Source: Desulfamplus sp.
Lineage (GTDB): Bacteria; Desulfobacterota; Desulfobacteria; Desulfobacterales; Desulfobacteraceae
Length of the DNA: 64,000 nt
Assembly (NCBI GenBank): GCA_015232455.1
Contig: JADFZQ010000002.1
Location: 62,001 to 126,000, forward strand
Reading direction: 5' to 3'
The notes below the pieces were generated by a model that saw only the letters and a list, made by a program, of their open reading frames with translations, was not told the DNA's origin and made no database searches. Shown piece after piece: positions 43,418-51,174 of this stretch. The translations under genes and the position numbers were made by a program. The number at the start of each line of letters is the position of its first letter. The stretch's first letter is position 1.

Positions 43418-44286
43418 TCAGCTTTGATTGGGCATTAAAAAAACTTTTAAGAAATAAAGCTAACTTTGAAATTTTAGAGGGTTTTTTAAGTGAGCTTCTA
43501 AAAGAGAGTATCTATATAATTGAGATTTTAGAAAGTGAAAGCAATAAAGAAGAGAAAATAGATAAATTTAATCGTGTTGATCTAAAGGTTAAGAATCAAA
43601 ATGGTGAACTCCTAATAATTGAAGTGCAGTATGAAAGAGAATTTGACTATCTGCAAAGAATTTTATATGGCACTTCAAAAGCTATAGTTGAGCATCTTGA
43701 CGAGAGTTTCCCTTACTCTAAAGTAGTAAAAATAATCTCTATAAATATTCTCTATTTTGATCTTGGTTTGGGAGATGATTATATATATCACGGCTTTACT
43801 CATTTTAGAGGTCTTCATAAACAAGATGTGCTGCAATTATCAAAAGAGCAGCAGGAATTATATAACAAGCAGGAAATACATCAAATATTTCCTGAATATT
43901 ATCTGATAAAAGTGAACAATTTTGATGATATAGCAAGAGATACACTTGATGAGTGGATATATTTTTTAAAAAATGAAGAGATAAAAGATACTTTCAATGC
44001 ACAAGGTTTAAAAAAAGCAAAGCAGGAGCTTGATATTTTGAAACTTCCAGAACAAGAGAGGCTTGCTTACTCAAGGTATCAAGATGATCTCCATTATCAA
44101 GCAAGTATGGTTGAATCTTCATATACTATTGGTATAATAAAAGGGATAAAAAAAGGGATTGAACAAGGCGAAAAGCAAAAAGCAATTGAAATTGCAAAAA
44201 ATCTTATAAATGTTCTTGATGTTAAAACAATATCTGAAAAGACAGGCTTGACAGAAGAAGAGATAGTAAAATTAAGACAAAATTAA
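43399..44286 (+). CDS. Rpn/PD-(D/E)XK-family nuclease (transposase-like)
   Basis: 295 residues of the Rpn/PDDEXK_2 family. These proteins are recombination-promoting DNA nucleases once called putative transposases. The N-terminus ISFDWALKKLLRNKANF is typical, with the active site in RVDLKVKNQNGELLIIEVQY (D, then ExQ in place of ExK, as often in this family). The C-terminus is a helical tail with EQGEKQKAIEIAKNL and a helix-turn-helix-like TISEKTGLTEEEIVKL. The gene starts 19 bases inside recB and is followed by recD, so a nuclease gene is embedded within recB-recD. It may be a selfish passenger or may act with RecBCD. Confidence 0.88.
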   Translation: MAKRRLISFDWALKKLLRNKANFEILEGFLSELLKESIYIIEILESESNKEEKIDKFNRVDLKVKNQNGELLIIEVQYEREFDYLQRILYGTSKAIVEHLDESFPYSKVVKIISINILYFDLGLGDDYIYHGFTHFRGLHKQDVLQLSKEQQELYNKQEIHQIFPEYYLIKVNNFDDIARDTLDEWIYFLKNEEIKDTFNAQGLKKAKQELDILKLPEQERLAYSRYQDDLHYQASMVESSYTIGIIKGIKKGIEQGEKQKAIEIAKNLINVLDVKTISEKTGLTEEEIVKLRQN

Positions 44287-44386
44287 CATTTTCCCCGTTG
44301 TTGTAATTAACCCGAAATAAGTAGTTTTTATTTTAAACGTCCTTTATTTTATACCATGATTTTTGTGCATTGATTATAGGAGTTTA

Positions 44387-46525
44387 ATGGCTGATTTAAC
44401 TATTGATCTTAGTAAAATCTCAAAAGAGGCGATATTTTCTGACATAGACAGGGAGTTCTCTTATTTTATATCAAATATTGACAAAAGATACGAAGTCGCT
44501 TTAGCAGCTTTGCTTGTAAGCTATACAACAATGGCAGGCAATGTCTGTTTATATCTTCCTTCATTTGCGGGTAAAGCTCTTAAAGATGTAGTTGTTGACA
44601 CAGAGTGCAATCTGCTATTACCAGAGCTTGAGCAATGGACAAAAATTTTACGAAATAGTCGAGCAGTAGGAAAACCAAACGATTTTGTCCCAATGATACT
44701 TGATAAAAGCGGCAGATTATACCTTCAAAGATATTGGTATTACGAAGATATGCTTGCTCGTAAGATAAAAGATAAGATAGCAATTGCTCTTGAGCCATCA
44801 TATAAGCCATACAATGATCCCTTTATCTCTTTCTTGCTTGATACCCTTTTCCCGTCTAACTTTTCATCTGATTTACTACCTAAGGAGAGTTTAAGTAAAA
44901 ATAATATAAAAACAGAAACTCTAAGTTGTCAAAGCGAACTTGATTGGCAAAAAGCAGCAGCGGCAGCATCTCTTATTAATTACTTCACGGTTATATCAGG
45001 GGGACCGGGAACAGGAAAAACCACAACAATTGCCAAAATTCTTATCGCTCTTTGTATTCTTGAAGCGAAAAATGGACAAAAACTCTCTGCTGCTGTTACT
45101 GCTCCAACTGGAAAAGCTGCGGCAAGGCTTATGGAATCTATAAATAATGCAGTTGAAAAGGTTGTCCCTATCCTTGAAACATTCTCTTTTGCCCTTGAAA
45201 AAAAGAGTGACCTTTTTATAGAAGAGTTATCCCCTACACTTGAAAAAATCGCCAATCTTCCTAAAACAGCCGTCAATAATCTTATGGCAAAGGATTTAGG
45301 TGGTCTTAATAATCTACTTAAAGAGACCATTCCCACTGAAGCACACACAATACACAGGCTACTTGGATACAAACACGGCTCAACATTTTTTAGACACAAC
45401 AAAGATAATCCACTTCCTTACGATCTTGTGATTGTTGATGAGTCGTCTATGGCTGATCTTCCGCTTATGTCAAAGCTGTTTGACGCTCTTTCTCCAAAAT
45501 CAAGGATAATTTTATTAGGTGATAATAATCAGCTTTCGTCAGTTGAATCTGGGGCAGTGCTTGGAGATATTTGTTCTGGTCCTGATGGATTTACAAAAGA
45601 GTTTGCTGACAAGATAAAGTCAATGGGATCGGGTTTTGAATCTATTTTATCTTCATCTATTCCAAACACCAGCCTTCCTTTAATTGCCAACTCTATTGTA
45701 ATGCTTAAAAAAAGTTTTAGATTTGACGAAAAGAGCGGTATTGGTGCTTTAAGCTCTTTGGTAAATGGTGGAAAATCAAAGCAGGCAATAGAGCTTCTTG
45801 TAGATGGTCAATATAGAGATGTCCGTTTCATTGATTTGAGTGTTGAACAAAATAACATCAACTCCTTGATAGAATATATTGCTGTTGAGGAATACAGAAA
45901 ATCTTTAAAAGCATCAAATCCGCAAGAGGCTTTTGATCTTTTAACTCAGTTTAGGATATTAACACCAATTAGAAAAGGTCAAGGTGGTTTAGAAGAGATA
46001 AATCGCTATATTGATAATAAGTTAGCAGGCAGATATGGCACTCTTTACAACGGACTACCTGTTATTGTTAAAAGAAACGATTATGGGTTAAATCTATATA
46101 ATGGGGACATCGGGATATTTTTAAAAGAGAAAGATGGTGGGCTAAAGGTCTTTTTTCAAGGTCAGAGTGGTTTTAGAAAATTTATGCCGGGCAGATTACC
46201 CGAACATGAGATAGCATACACTTTAACGGTGCATAAAAGTCAAGGATCAGAATTTGACAGAGTGCTTCTTGTTATTCCAGATAGTAAAAGCCCAGTGCTT
46301 ACAAGAGAGATGCTATACACAGGTATAACAAGGGCAAAAAAAGAGGTGGTTATTATGGCTTCAAAAGATTCAATTACCCGTATGGTAGAAAATCCTATAA
46401 AGAGATATTCAGGTTTAACAGAGGCGTTGTGGGGTTCTGCAAATTCCTTGTCAACTATTTTGTTTTCAGATAAAGTCATGTTGACTAAAATAATTAATAG
46501 CCCAGAGAACAACTCTAAAACATGA
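44387..46525 (+). CDS. recD: Exodeoxyribonuclease V alpha subunit RecD
   Basis: About 712 residues from the ATG at 44387, preceded by AGGAG; an upstream in-frame TTG at 44363 is not needed. RecD is the 5'-3' helicase of RecBCD. Motifs: VISGGPGTGKTTTIAKI (I), APTGKAAARLMES (Ia), LVIVDESSMADLPLM (II), LLGDNNQLSSVESGAVLGDI (III), YTLTVHKSQGSEFDRV (V) and YTGITRAKKEV (VI). Length is somewhat above the E. coli protein. It is 100 bases after the Rpn-type gene on the same strand and 52 bases before the ParA-like gene. Confidence 0.94.
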   Translation: MADLTIDLSKISKEAIFSDIDREFSYFISNIDKRYEVALAALLVSYTTMAGNVCLYLPSFAGKALKDVVVDTECNLLLPELEQWTKILRNSRAVGKPNDFVPMILDKSGRLYLQRYWYYEDMLARKIKDKIAIALEPSYKPYNDPFISFLLDTLFPSNFSSDLLPKESLSKNNIKTETLSCQSELDWQKAAAAASLINYFTVISGGPGTGKTTTIAKILIALCILEAKNGQKLSAAVTAPTGKAAARLMESINNAVEKVVPILETFSFALEKKSDLFIEELSPTLEKIANLPKTAVNNLMAKDLGGLNNLLKETIPTEAHTIHRLLGYKHGSTFFRHNKDNPLPYDLVIVDESSMADLPLMSKLFDALSPKSRIILLGDNNQLSSVESGAVLGDICSGPDGFTKEFADKIKSMGSGFESILSSSIPNTSLPLIANSIVMLKKSFRFDEKSGIGALSSLVNGGKSKQAIELLVDGQYRDVRFIDLSVEQNNINSLIEYIAVEEYRKSLKASNPQEAFDLLTQFRILTPIRKGQGGLEEINRYIDNKLAGRYGTLYNGLPVIVKRNDYGLNLYNGDIGIFLKEKDGGLKVFFQGQSGFRKFMPGRLPEHEIAYTLTVHKSQGSEFDRVLLVIPDSKSPVLTREMLYTGITRAKKEVVIMASKDSITRMVENPIKRYSGLTEALWGSANSLSTILFSDKVMLTKIINSPENNSKT

Positions 46526-46577
46526 TATTCTTGGACACAAAAACAATAACAATAACTGGTGAAATAATGGAAATAAA

Positions 46578-47207
46578 ATGAAAGTGATAAGTTTGGCAAA
46601 CCAAAAAGGTGGGTGTGGAAAAAGTACTATTGTAATTAACCTTGCCCTTAATTTTGCTCTACAAAAAAAACGGGTTGTTCTGTTTGACACAGACCCTCAA
46701 AAGAGCAGCTATGAGACTCTTCAAGTGCGTGAAGATAAACTTTTTAAAGTAGTAGGGGTATATTCAGACATATATCAAAATCTTGAAAAATATGAGCCTG
46801 ACTATGACTATGCCTTGATTGATACCCCTCCTCACGATACTGAAATTGTAACTGTTTCTGTTGTATGCTCTGATCTTGTTATCATTCCTGTTCAGGACTC
46901 TCCCTTAGATATTAGAAGTACTAAGGTAACGGTTGATCTAATACGCAAGGCAACCCTACTTAACCCTGATTTAAAGTGCTATTTTCTATTGAGCCGTATT
47001 CAACCTAACACAGTGCTTGCAAAAGAGTTGGCTGAAATATTGACGAACAGGTATGAGACAGCCATTTTAAAGACACAGATTTCAAATAGGGTGGCTTACA
47101 AATACTCTCTCATATATGGAAAAGCTGTTACTGAGATGTTTAGTAATGATGCGGCTGCTACTGAAATCAATGATCTCTCAAAAGAGATACTTACTATTTT
47201 AAGTTAA
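46578..47207 (+). CDS. ParA/MinD-family ATPase
   Basis: 209 residues. A deviant Walker A (ANQKGGCGKSTIVINLA) with the signature Lys, FDTDPQKSS, and LIDTPPHDTEIV mark the ParA/Soj group, which positions DNA or protein complexes by ATP-driven gradients. At 209 residues it is the short type without a DNA-binding N-terminus, seen in ParA proteins that place chemotaxis or other cytoplasmic clusters as well as plasmids. It is followed 28 bases later by a coiled-coil protein with a C-terminal helical domain, a likely ParB-like partner. No parS-like repeats were seen. Confidence 0.9.
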   Translation: MKVISLANQKGGCGKSTIVINLALNFALQKKRVVLFDTDPQKSSYETLQVREDKLFKVVGVYSDIYQNLEKYEPDYDYALIDTPPHDTEIVTVSVVCSDLVIIPVQDSPLDIRSTKVTVDLIRKATLLNPDLKCYFLLSRIQPNTVLAKELAEILTNRYETAILKTQISNRVAYKYSLIYGKAVTEMFSNDAAATEINDLSKEILTILS

Positions 47208-47235
47208 ACGTATTGAATATAAAAGGAATTTATAT

Positions 47236-47916
47236 ATGAAAAAGAAGCCTTCATTGCTTGATATAGAGCTTTTTGTACAAAAAAGAGAAGATGAAAAACA
47301 GAAAGAGTTATCACAAATAGAAGCTAATTCAGGAGCTTTGGTTATTGAAAAGGGAGATAACGTCAAAGAGGCTGCTTTAGCAAAAGAAGATAAAAAAATC
47401 GTAGAAAACAAAAACGATCAAGATAATCTGTATAAAGCTGACGAGACCTATCCAGAAGAATATAACCAAATTGAAGATAATCAGAAAAACCAATTTCAAC
47501 CACCAACAGCACCAACAATTATTGATGAAAGGCTAACAAGTATTATTGAGATAACAGATTCACAGCGAGATGATATGAATAGGCTTAAACAGGATATGTT
47601 TAAACTAAAAGAGCAGCTTAGGGTATATCACTCATTTTTAAGTAATCAGCAAAAGAAGATTTTAGAGCTTGAAAAGAGCATTGCAGATAAGCGTTTTTCT
47701 GGTGAATATACAACAAATAAGGGCGTGTTAGATGCAAACTACTCAAAGCTACTTTTAAAGAATATCGTATGGCTCAAAGAGGAGAAAGATTTTTCGTCAA
47801 ATGATGTAGCAAGGCTTTTCAGAGCAGAGGGATTTTTGACTCCTCATCCTCACGAAAATTGGGACGAAAAGGTGATTAATACCCTCTACAATGAAGCAAA
47901 AAAGAGCTTTTTGTAA
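47236..47916 (+). CDS. Coiled-coil protein, probable ParA partner
   Basis: 226 residues, highly charged. The first 100 residues are disordered and Glu/Lys-rich; residues about 115-155 form a coiled coil (RLKQDMFKLKEQLRV, KKILELEKSIADKR); the last 55 residues (NIVWLKEEKDFSSNDVARLF then RAEGFLTPH) look like a small helix-turn-helix or effector-binding domain. I recognise no family. Its place directly after the ParA-type ATPase gene suggests an adaptor that stimulates the ATPase and ties it to cargo. Its stop codon lies within the first bases of the structured element at 47915. Confidence 0.65.
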   Translation: MKKKPSLLDIELFVQKREDEKQKELSQIEANSGALVIEKGDNVKEAALAKEDKKIVENKNDQDNLYKADETYPEEYNQIEDNQKNQFQPPTAPTIIDERLTSIIEITDSQRDDMNRLKQDMFKLKEQLRVYHSFLSNQQKKILELEKSIADKRFSGEYTTNKGVLDANYSKLLLKNIVWLKEEKDFSSNDVARLFRAEGFLTPHPHENWDEKVINTLYNEAKKSFL

Positions 47917-47999
47917 TTGATTGCGAATCTCGGGTCATACAGTCAATGAGGCATTGTAATGTCTTTAAGATACCGTTGTGCGGTGAGTTTCATTTTTCG
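47915..47999 (+). ncRNA. Candidate structured RNA or regulatory element, copy B
   Basis: Shares order and sequence with 54875-54960: AATTGATTGC, CTCGGGT, a hairpin, GTAATGTCTTTAAGATAC, a second hairpin and GGTGAG. The first hairpin is CAATG AGG CATTG here but CACCC TT GGGTG in copy A; the second is CCG TTGTG CGG here and CCGC TTTT GCGG there. Stem bases differ yet still pair. It matches no riboswitch class I know. It lies 255 bases upstream of the small gene at 48254. Confidence 0.45.
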
Positions 48000-48253
48000 T
48001 TCTAAAAAATCAGTTTGGTATGTATAAAAAGCTGATATAAAGATTTCAAAATGAGAATTTTCATATCACATATTATACCTTGACTTTCAATAAAATTAAA
48101 CTATAAGTAGAAGCCAATGGTGTAGAACTTATTGTTCTAACTAACTTTATGCTTGAAACTCACAAAACTTTAAAAAAAGCTGCATGAAGTAACCTGACAG
48201 GTGATCCCACCTAAGAATTCTAAAATAAACATCTAAGAGAAGGAGCAATTATA
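48000..48253. other. Rest of the 337-base gap after the ParA partner gene
   Basis: AT-rich sequence with a short stem AGGTGATCCCACCT near 48199-48212 and a decayed GTAGAAGCCAATGGTGTAGAAC stretch near 48107 that resembles the GTATAGACGCCA palindrome family. No open frame of note. AAGGAG lies just before the next start codon. Confidence 0.5.
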
Positions 48254-48568
48254 ATGTATGAAATAATAGCAAACCCTGAAGATTATAAACTTGATGACCT
48301 TATTAAGGGAACTGGAAATGCGAAAATTGAATTTTCAGAAGAAGATAGGTCAAAATGGGCAAAAGAGGTAAATGAGTTTAGTCATAAACTTATCCAATTT
48401 TCAGAAAAATCGCAGGAATTGGCAAAAGTGTTGTCAAGTAAAGAGAAAATTACAACAACTCCAGCATCTCTCAAAACCCTTAAAATTCAGCTCTTTACAA
48501 TTAATGATGCTTTAAATAGTGCTTTAGAGATTGCAAAGAAATTAGAATCAGATATTGTACCTAAATAG
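48254..48568 (+). CDS. Conserved-looking hypothetical protein, 104 residues
   Basis: A small, soluble, mostly helical protein (YEIIANPEDYKLDDLIKG at the start, SALEIAKKLESDIVPK at the end) without signal peptide, membrane segment or Cys. AGAAGGAG stands seven bases before the ATG, which supports that it is expressed. I do not recognise it. It stands alone between the ParA pair and lipB, with the candidate structured RNA upstream and a TTTGACA palindrome downstream. Confidence 0.65.
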   Translation: MYEIIANPEDYKLDDLIKGTGNAKIEFSEEDRSKWAKEVNEFSHKLIQFSEKSQELAKVLSSKEKITTTPASLKTLKIQLFTINDALNSALEIAKKLESDIVPK

Positions 48569-48650
48569 TTTTTTTTACTTTTATAATTATCCCTCCTAAA
48601 GAGAGCTTAAGAATTTCATCTTTTGGGCTAAATATTAAAATTACTACTTT

Positions 48651-48687
48651 ATAGGTTTGACAGCTTTTTCAAAGTTGTCAAACCTAT
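48651..48687. repeat. Palindromic repeat, TTTGACAACTTT family, copy 2
   Basis: ATAGGTTTGACAGCTTT, loop, AAAGTTGTCAAACCTAT. Arms are 17 bases with one mismatch. The core and the following ATGCC match 17536-17566. It lies 22 bases before the lipB start. Confidence 0.75.
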
Positions 48688-48708
48688 GCCGACCGTTACA
48701 TAGCCTCC

Positions 48709-49479
48709 ATGAATATACTTCCCGCACAAGTTATTGACTTAAACATAACTGATTACATAAAATCCTTTGAGCTTCAAAAAAAAATAGTTTTTGATATGTT
48801 AAATGGATATATTAAACATGATGTTATCCTTATACTTGAGCATCCTAAAGTTTTTACACTTGGTAAGAGAGGAGGGAGAGAAAACCTTGTAGTATCAGAG
48901 GAGTATCTTCAAACTCAAAATATAGAAATTATTGAGACTGAGCGTGGTGGAAATATAACCTATCATGGACCAGGGCAACTTGTGCTTTATCCAATTATAA
49001 ATATTGAAAAGAGGAAAATTGGTGTATCAGATTTTGTTTATGCTTTAGAAGAGTTGATGATAAAGAGTGCTAAAGATTTTGGAGTAAGAGCAATAAGAGA
49101 TTCTAAAAATCACGGGGTCTGGGTTAAAGATGGGAGAGGAGCAATAAAATCAAAGCTCGGCAGCATTGGCTTATCTATCAAACATGGTATATCATTTCAC
49201 GGTCTTGCACTTAATGTAAATCTCGACCTCACGCCTTTTAGTTGGATAAATCCGTGCGGTATGGCTGGTGTATCTATGACCTCTCTTGAAAATGAGATTA
49301 AAAAGAGTGGTGAGAAGGAAGTCGTCATTTATATGAAAGATGTAAAAGAGATAATCCTCTATCATTTAAAAAAAATTATAGGCATTGAATTATGGAGAGA
49401 ACCTTACAAACAAGAGAACAAAAACCAGCATGGCTTAAAAGAGAACTTCCTAAAACAGGCTCTGGATATGAAAAGGTAA
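48709..49479 (+). CDS. lipB: Octanoyl-[acyl-carrier-protein]:protein N-octanoyltransferase LipB
   Basis: 256 residues. LipB moves octanoyl from acyl-ACP to lipoyl domains (glycine cleavage H protein, 2-oxoacid dehydrogenases). Motifs: LEHPKVFTLGKRGG, RGGNITYHGPGQLVLYP with the conserved His, KLGSIGLSIKHGISFHG with the catalytic Lys, and NPCGMAGVSMTSL with the catalytic Cys. It is longer than usual (about 210-230) because the frame continues about 30 residues past the conserved fold, into the start of lipA (overlap 49392-49479). No clear ribosome site precedes the ATG. Confidence 0.92.
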   Translation: MNILPAQVIDLNITDYIKSFELQKKIVFDMLNGYIKHDVILILEHPKVFTLGKRGGRENLVVSEEYLQTQNIEIIETERGGNITYHGPGQLVLYPIINIEKRKIGVSDFVYALEELMIKSAKDFGVRAIRDSKNHGVWVKDGRGAIKSKLGSIGLSIKHGISFHGLALNVNLDLTPFSWINPCGMAGVSMTSLENEIKKSGEKEVVIYMKDVKEIILYHLKKIIGIELWREPYKQENKNQHGLKENFLKQALDMKR

Positions 49480-50408
49480 GAGAACTTTTAAGAAAAGCAG
49501 ATTTACACACAGTATGCCAAGAGGCAAAATGTCCTAATATGTGGGAGTGTTTTTCAAAGCATACTTCAACATTTATGATCATGGGAGATTTATGCACCAG
49601 AAATTGTAGATTTTGCAATGTTAAAAGTGGTAGCCCCCTACCACTTGATCCCGACGAACCACTGCGTGTTGCAAAAGCAGCTTATGCACTTGGATTAAAA
49701 TATGTTGTTATTACCTCAGTTACTCGTGATGATCTTGAAGATGGTGGAGCATCTCATTTTGCAAAAACAATTCAAGAGATTAAGAACTTGATAAAAGAAA
49801 CTGATAAAGAAGTAAGGTGTGAGATAGAACAAAAAATAAAGGTTGAGGTGCTAATTCCAGATTTTCAGGGAAATTTTGATGCACTACATATTGTAATGGA
49901 AGCTCAACCTGATGTATTGAACCATAACATTGAAACTGTGCCTTCTCTATATCCAACAGTTCGTCCAAAAGCTAAATACCACAGATCGCTTGAGCTACTT
50001 AAAAGAGCAAGTAATTACAAAGCGTTATCTCCTATAATTAGTAATAATAATTCACCGTCTGATATAAACGATAGAGATAGAGTCATTAATACAAACAAGG
50101 TAAATATAATACCTGTAAAATTAAAGATGATGCCCGTAAAATCTGGAATAATGGTTGGGCTTGGAGAGAGAGAGCAAGAGCTTAAAGATACCATAATCGA
50201 TCTTTACCAAAATGGCTGCAAAATTCTTACAATTGGTCAATATCTTCAACCTTCAGCAAAACACCTTCCAGTGGTTAAATTTTACACTCCAGAAGAGTTC
50301 GCTCAACTCAAAGAATTTGCAGAGTCAGTTGGTTTCTCATCAGTTGCATCAGCTCCTTTTGTAAGAAGCTCCTACGAAGCTGAAAAATTAGGTAGATTTC
50401 CATTGTAA
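49392..50408 (+). CDS. lipA: Lipoyl synthase LipA (radical SAM)
   Basis: 338 residues. LipA inserts two sulfurs into the octanoyl group, using a radical-SAM cluster and an auxiliary cluster. The auxiliary-cluster Cys are in CQEAKCPNMWECF, the radical-SAM triad in CTRNCRFCNV (CxxxCxxC), and the C-terminal RSSYEAEK carries the family's conserved Arg-Ser-Ser. The start at 49392 lies 88 bases inside lipB in another frame; it is chosen because KPAWLKRELP is the normal N-terminal block. An insert of about 30 residues (50020-50115; SPIISNNNSPSDINDRDR) splits the usual SLELLKRA and KSGIMVGLGE blocks. lipB and lipA are translated as one unit. Confidence 0.95.
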   Translation: MERTLQTREQKPAWLKRELPKTGSGYEKVRELLRKADLHTVCQEAKCPNMWECFSKHTSTFMIMGDLCTRNCRFCNVKSGSPLPLDPDEPLRVAKAAYALGLKYVVITSVTRDDLEDGGASHFAKTIQEIKNLIKETDKEVRCEIEQKIKVEVLIPDFQGNFDALHIVMEAQPDVLNHNIETVPSLYPTVRPKAKYHRSLELLKRASNYKALSPIISNNNSPSDINDRDRVINTNKVNIIPVKLKMMPVKSGIMVGLGEREQELKDTIIDLYQNGCKILTIGQYLQPSAKHLPVVKFYTPEEFAQLKEFAESVGFSSVASAPFVRSSYEAEKLGRFPL

Positions 50409-50409
50409 A

Positions 50410-51084
50410 TCAGCTTATCTTCCCTAATTTTACTAATGTTTCATTATAAACAGAATAAAATCGTTCGTGTTCAAGTATGGTTTTTTGCAAAATATTCTCC
50501 ATTGAATTTACCTGACCATAATTTATAATTTGGTTAACACTTGAATGAAAAGCTGACATATTGTCCATAGTGTGCATTGACTTAGATATAAGAAGGAGTA
50601 TTATTTTGCGGCGAGACATCATATCAAGCTGGTTTAAATAATCCATAAGTCGGCGTGAACCTCTTCGATTAATATCAAAATCATCGTCAACTATAATTAT
50701 ATTGAACAGGTGATATGTCATACTTGTAATAGCTGTCTGTATGTTATCAACATTTAAAATATGGTAGTGCATACTGTTAAAAATTTTAACTGCAATTTCG
50801 TTAACATGAGGATAAGAAATACAGAGCATGGCTGTCTTTGCATCTTTATCAAGAACTCCACCAAAAGGTCTGTCAGCAGCATTATAAATTGGAATATTGT
50901 GTTCTGCACCTGTCTTTTCTGTTTGTGTTACTGTTTGTTGAACATTTTGCACTCCCTCTTCACCAGGAGTAACTTGTATAGTCTGTTTGCATTTTGGACA
51001 CTTAAGGGAGAATTTCCTTCCTTTTGGAAGTTTATCGTCTGCTATATTAAATTGGGTTTGGCAGTGATTACAGGCTATTTCCAT
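50410..51084 (-). CDS. Zinc-ribbon protein with receiver-like domain
   Basis: 224 residues. The N-terminus has an MJ0042-type zinc ribbon (CNHCQTQFNI, then KCPKCKQTI; four Cys). After a disordered linker (about 42-75), residues 85-215 look like a degenerate receiver fold (AMLCISYPHVN, NIIIVDDDFDINRRG, KIILLLISKS) in which the normal phospho-site pattern is not clear. Such proteins are common in delta-proteobacteria near motility or pilus genes; function is unknown. It ends one base after lipA ends, on the opposite strand, and lies upstream-to-downstream in line with the pilus ATPase genes that start 90 bases away. Confidence 0.75.
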   Translation of the reverse strand: MEIACNHCQTQFNIADDKLPKGRKFSLKCPKCKQTIQVTPGEEGVQNVQQTVTQTEKTGAEHNIPIYNAADRPFGGVLDKDAKTAMLCISYPHVNEIAVKIFNSMHYHILNVDNIQTAITSMTYHLFNIIIVDDDFDINRRGSRRLMDYLNQLDMMSRRKIILLLISKSMHTMDNMSAFHSSVNQIINYGQVNSMENILQKTILEHERFYSVYNETLVKLGKIS

Positions 51085-51174
51085 GATTTGTCTTAATCCT
51101 TCATAATTATTATACTTAAATTATCTAATTAATCTTGATGGTTAGCAAATATTTTTTATAAGTAATTACTATAA

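Noticed and set aside
37686-44286. Insertion sequence based on the Rpn-type gene
   Set aside because: The family was once called transposase, but there are no terminal inverted repeats or target duplications around it, and it overlaps recB.
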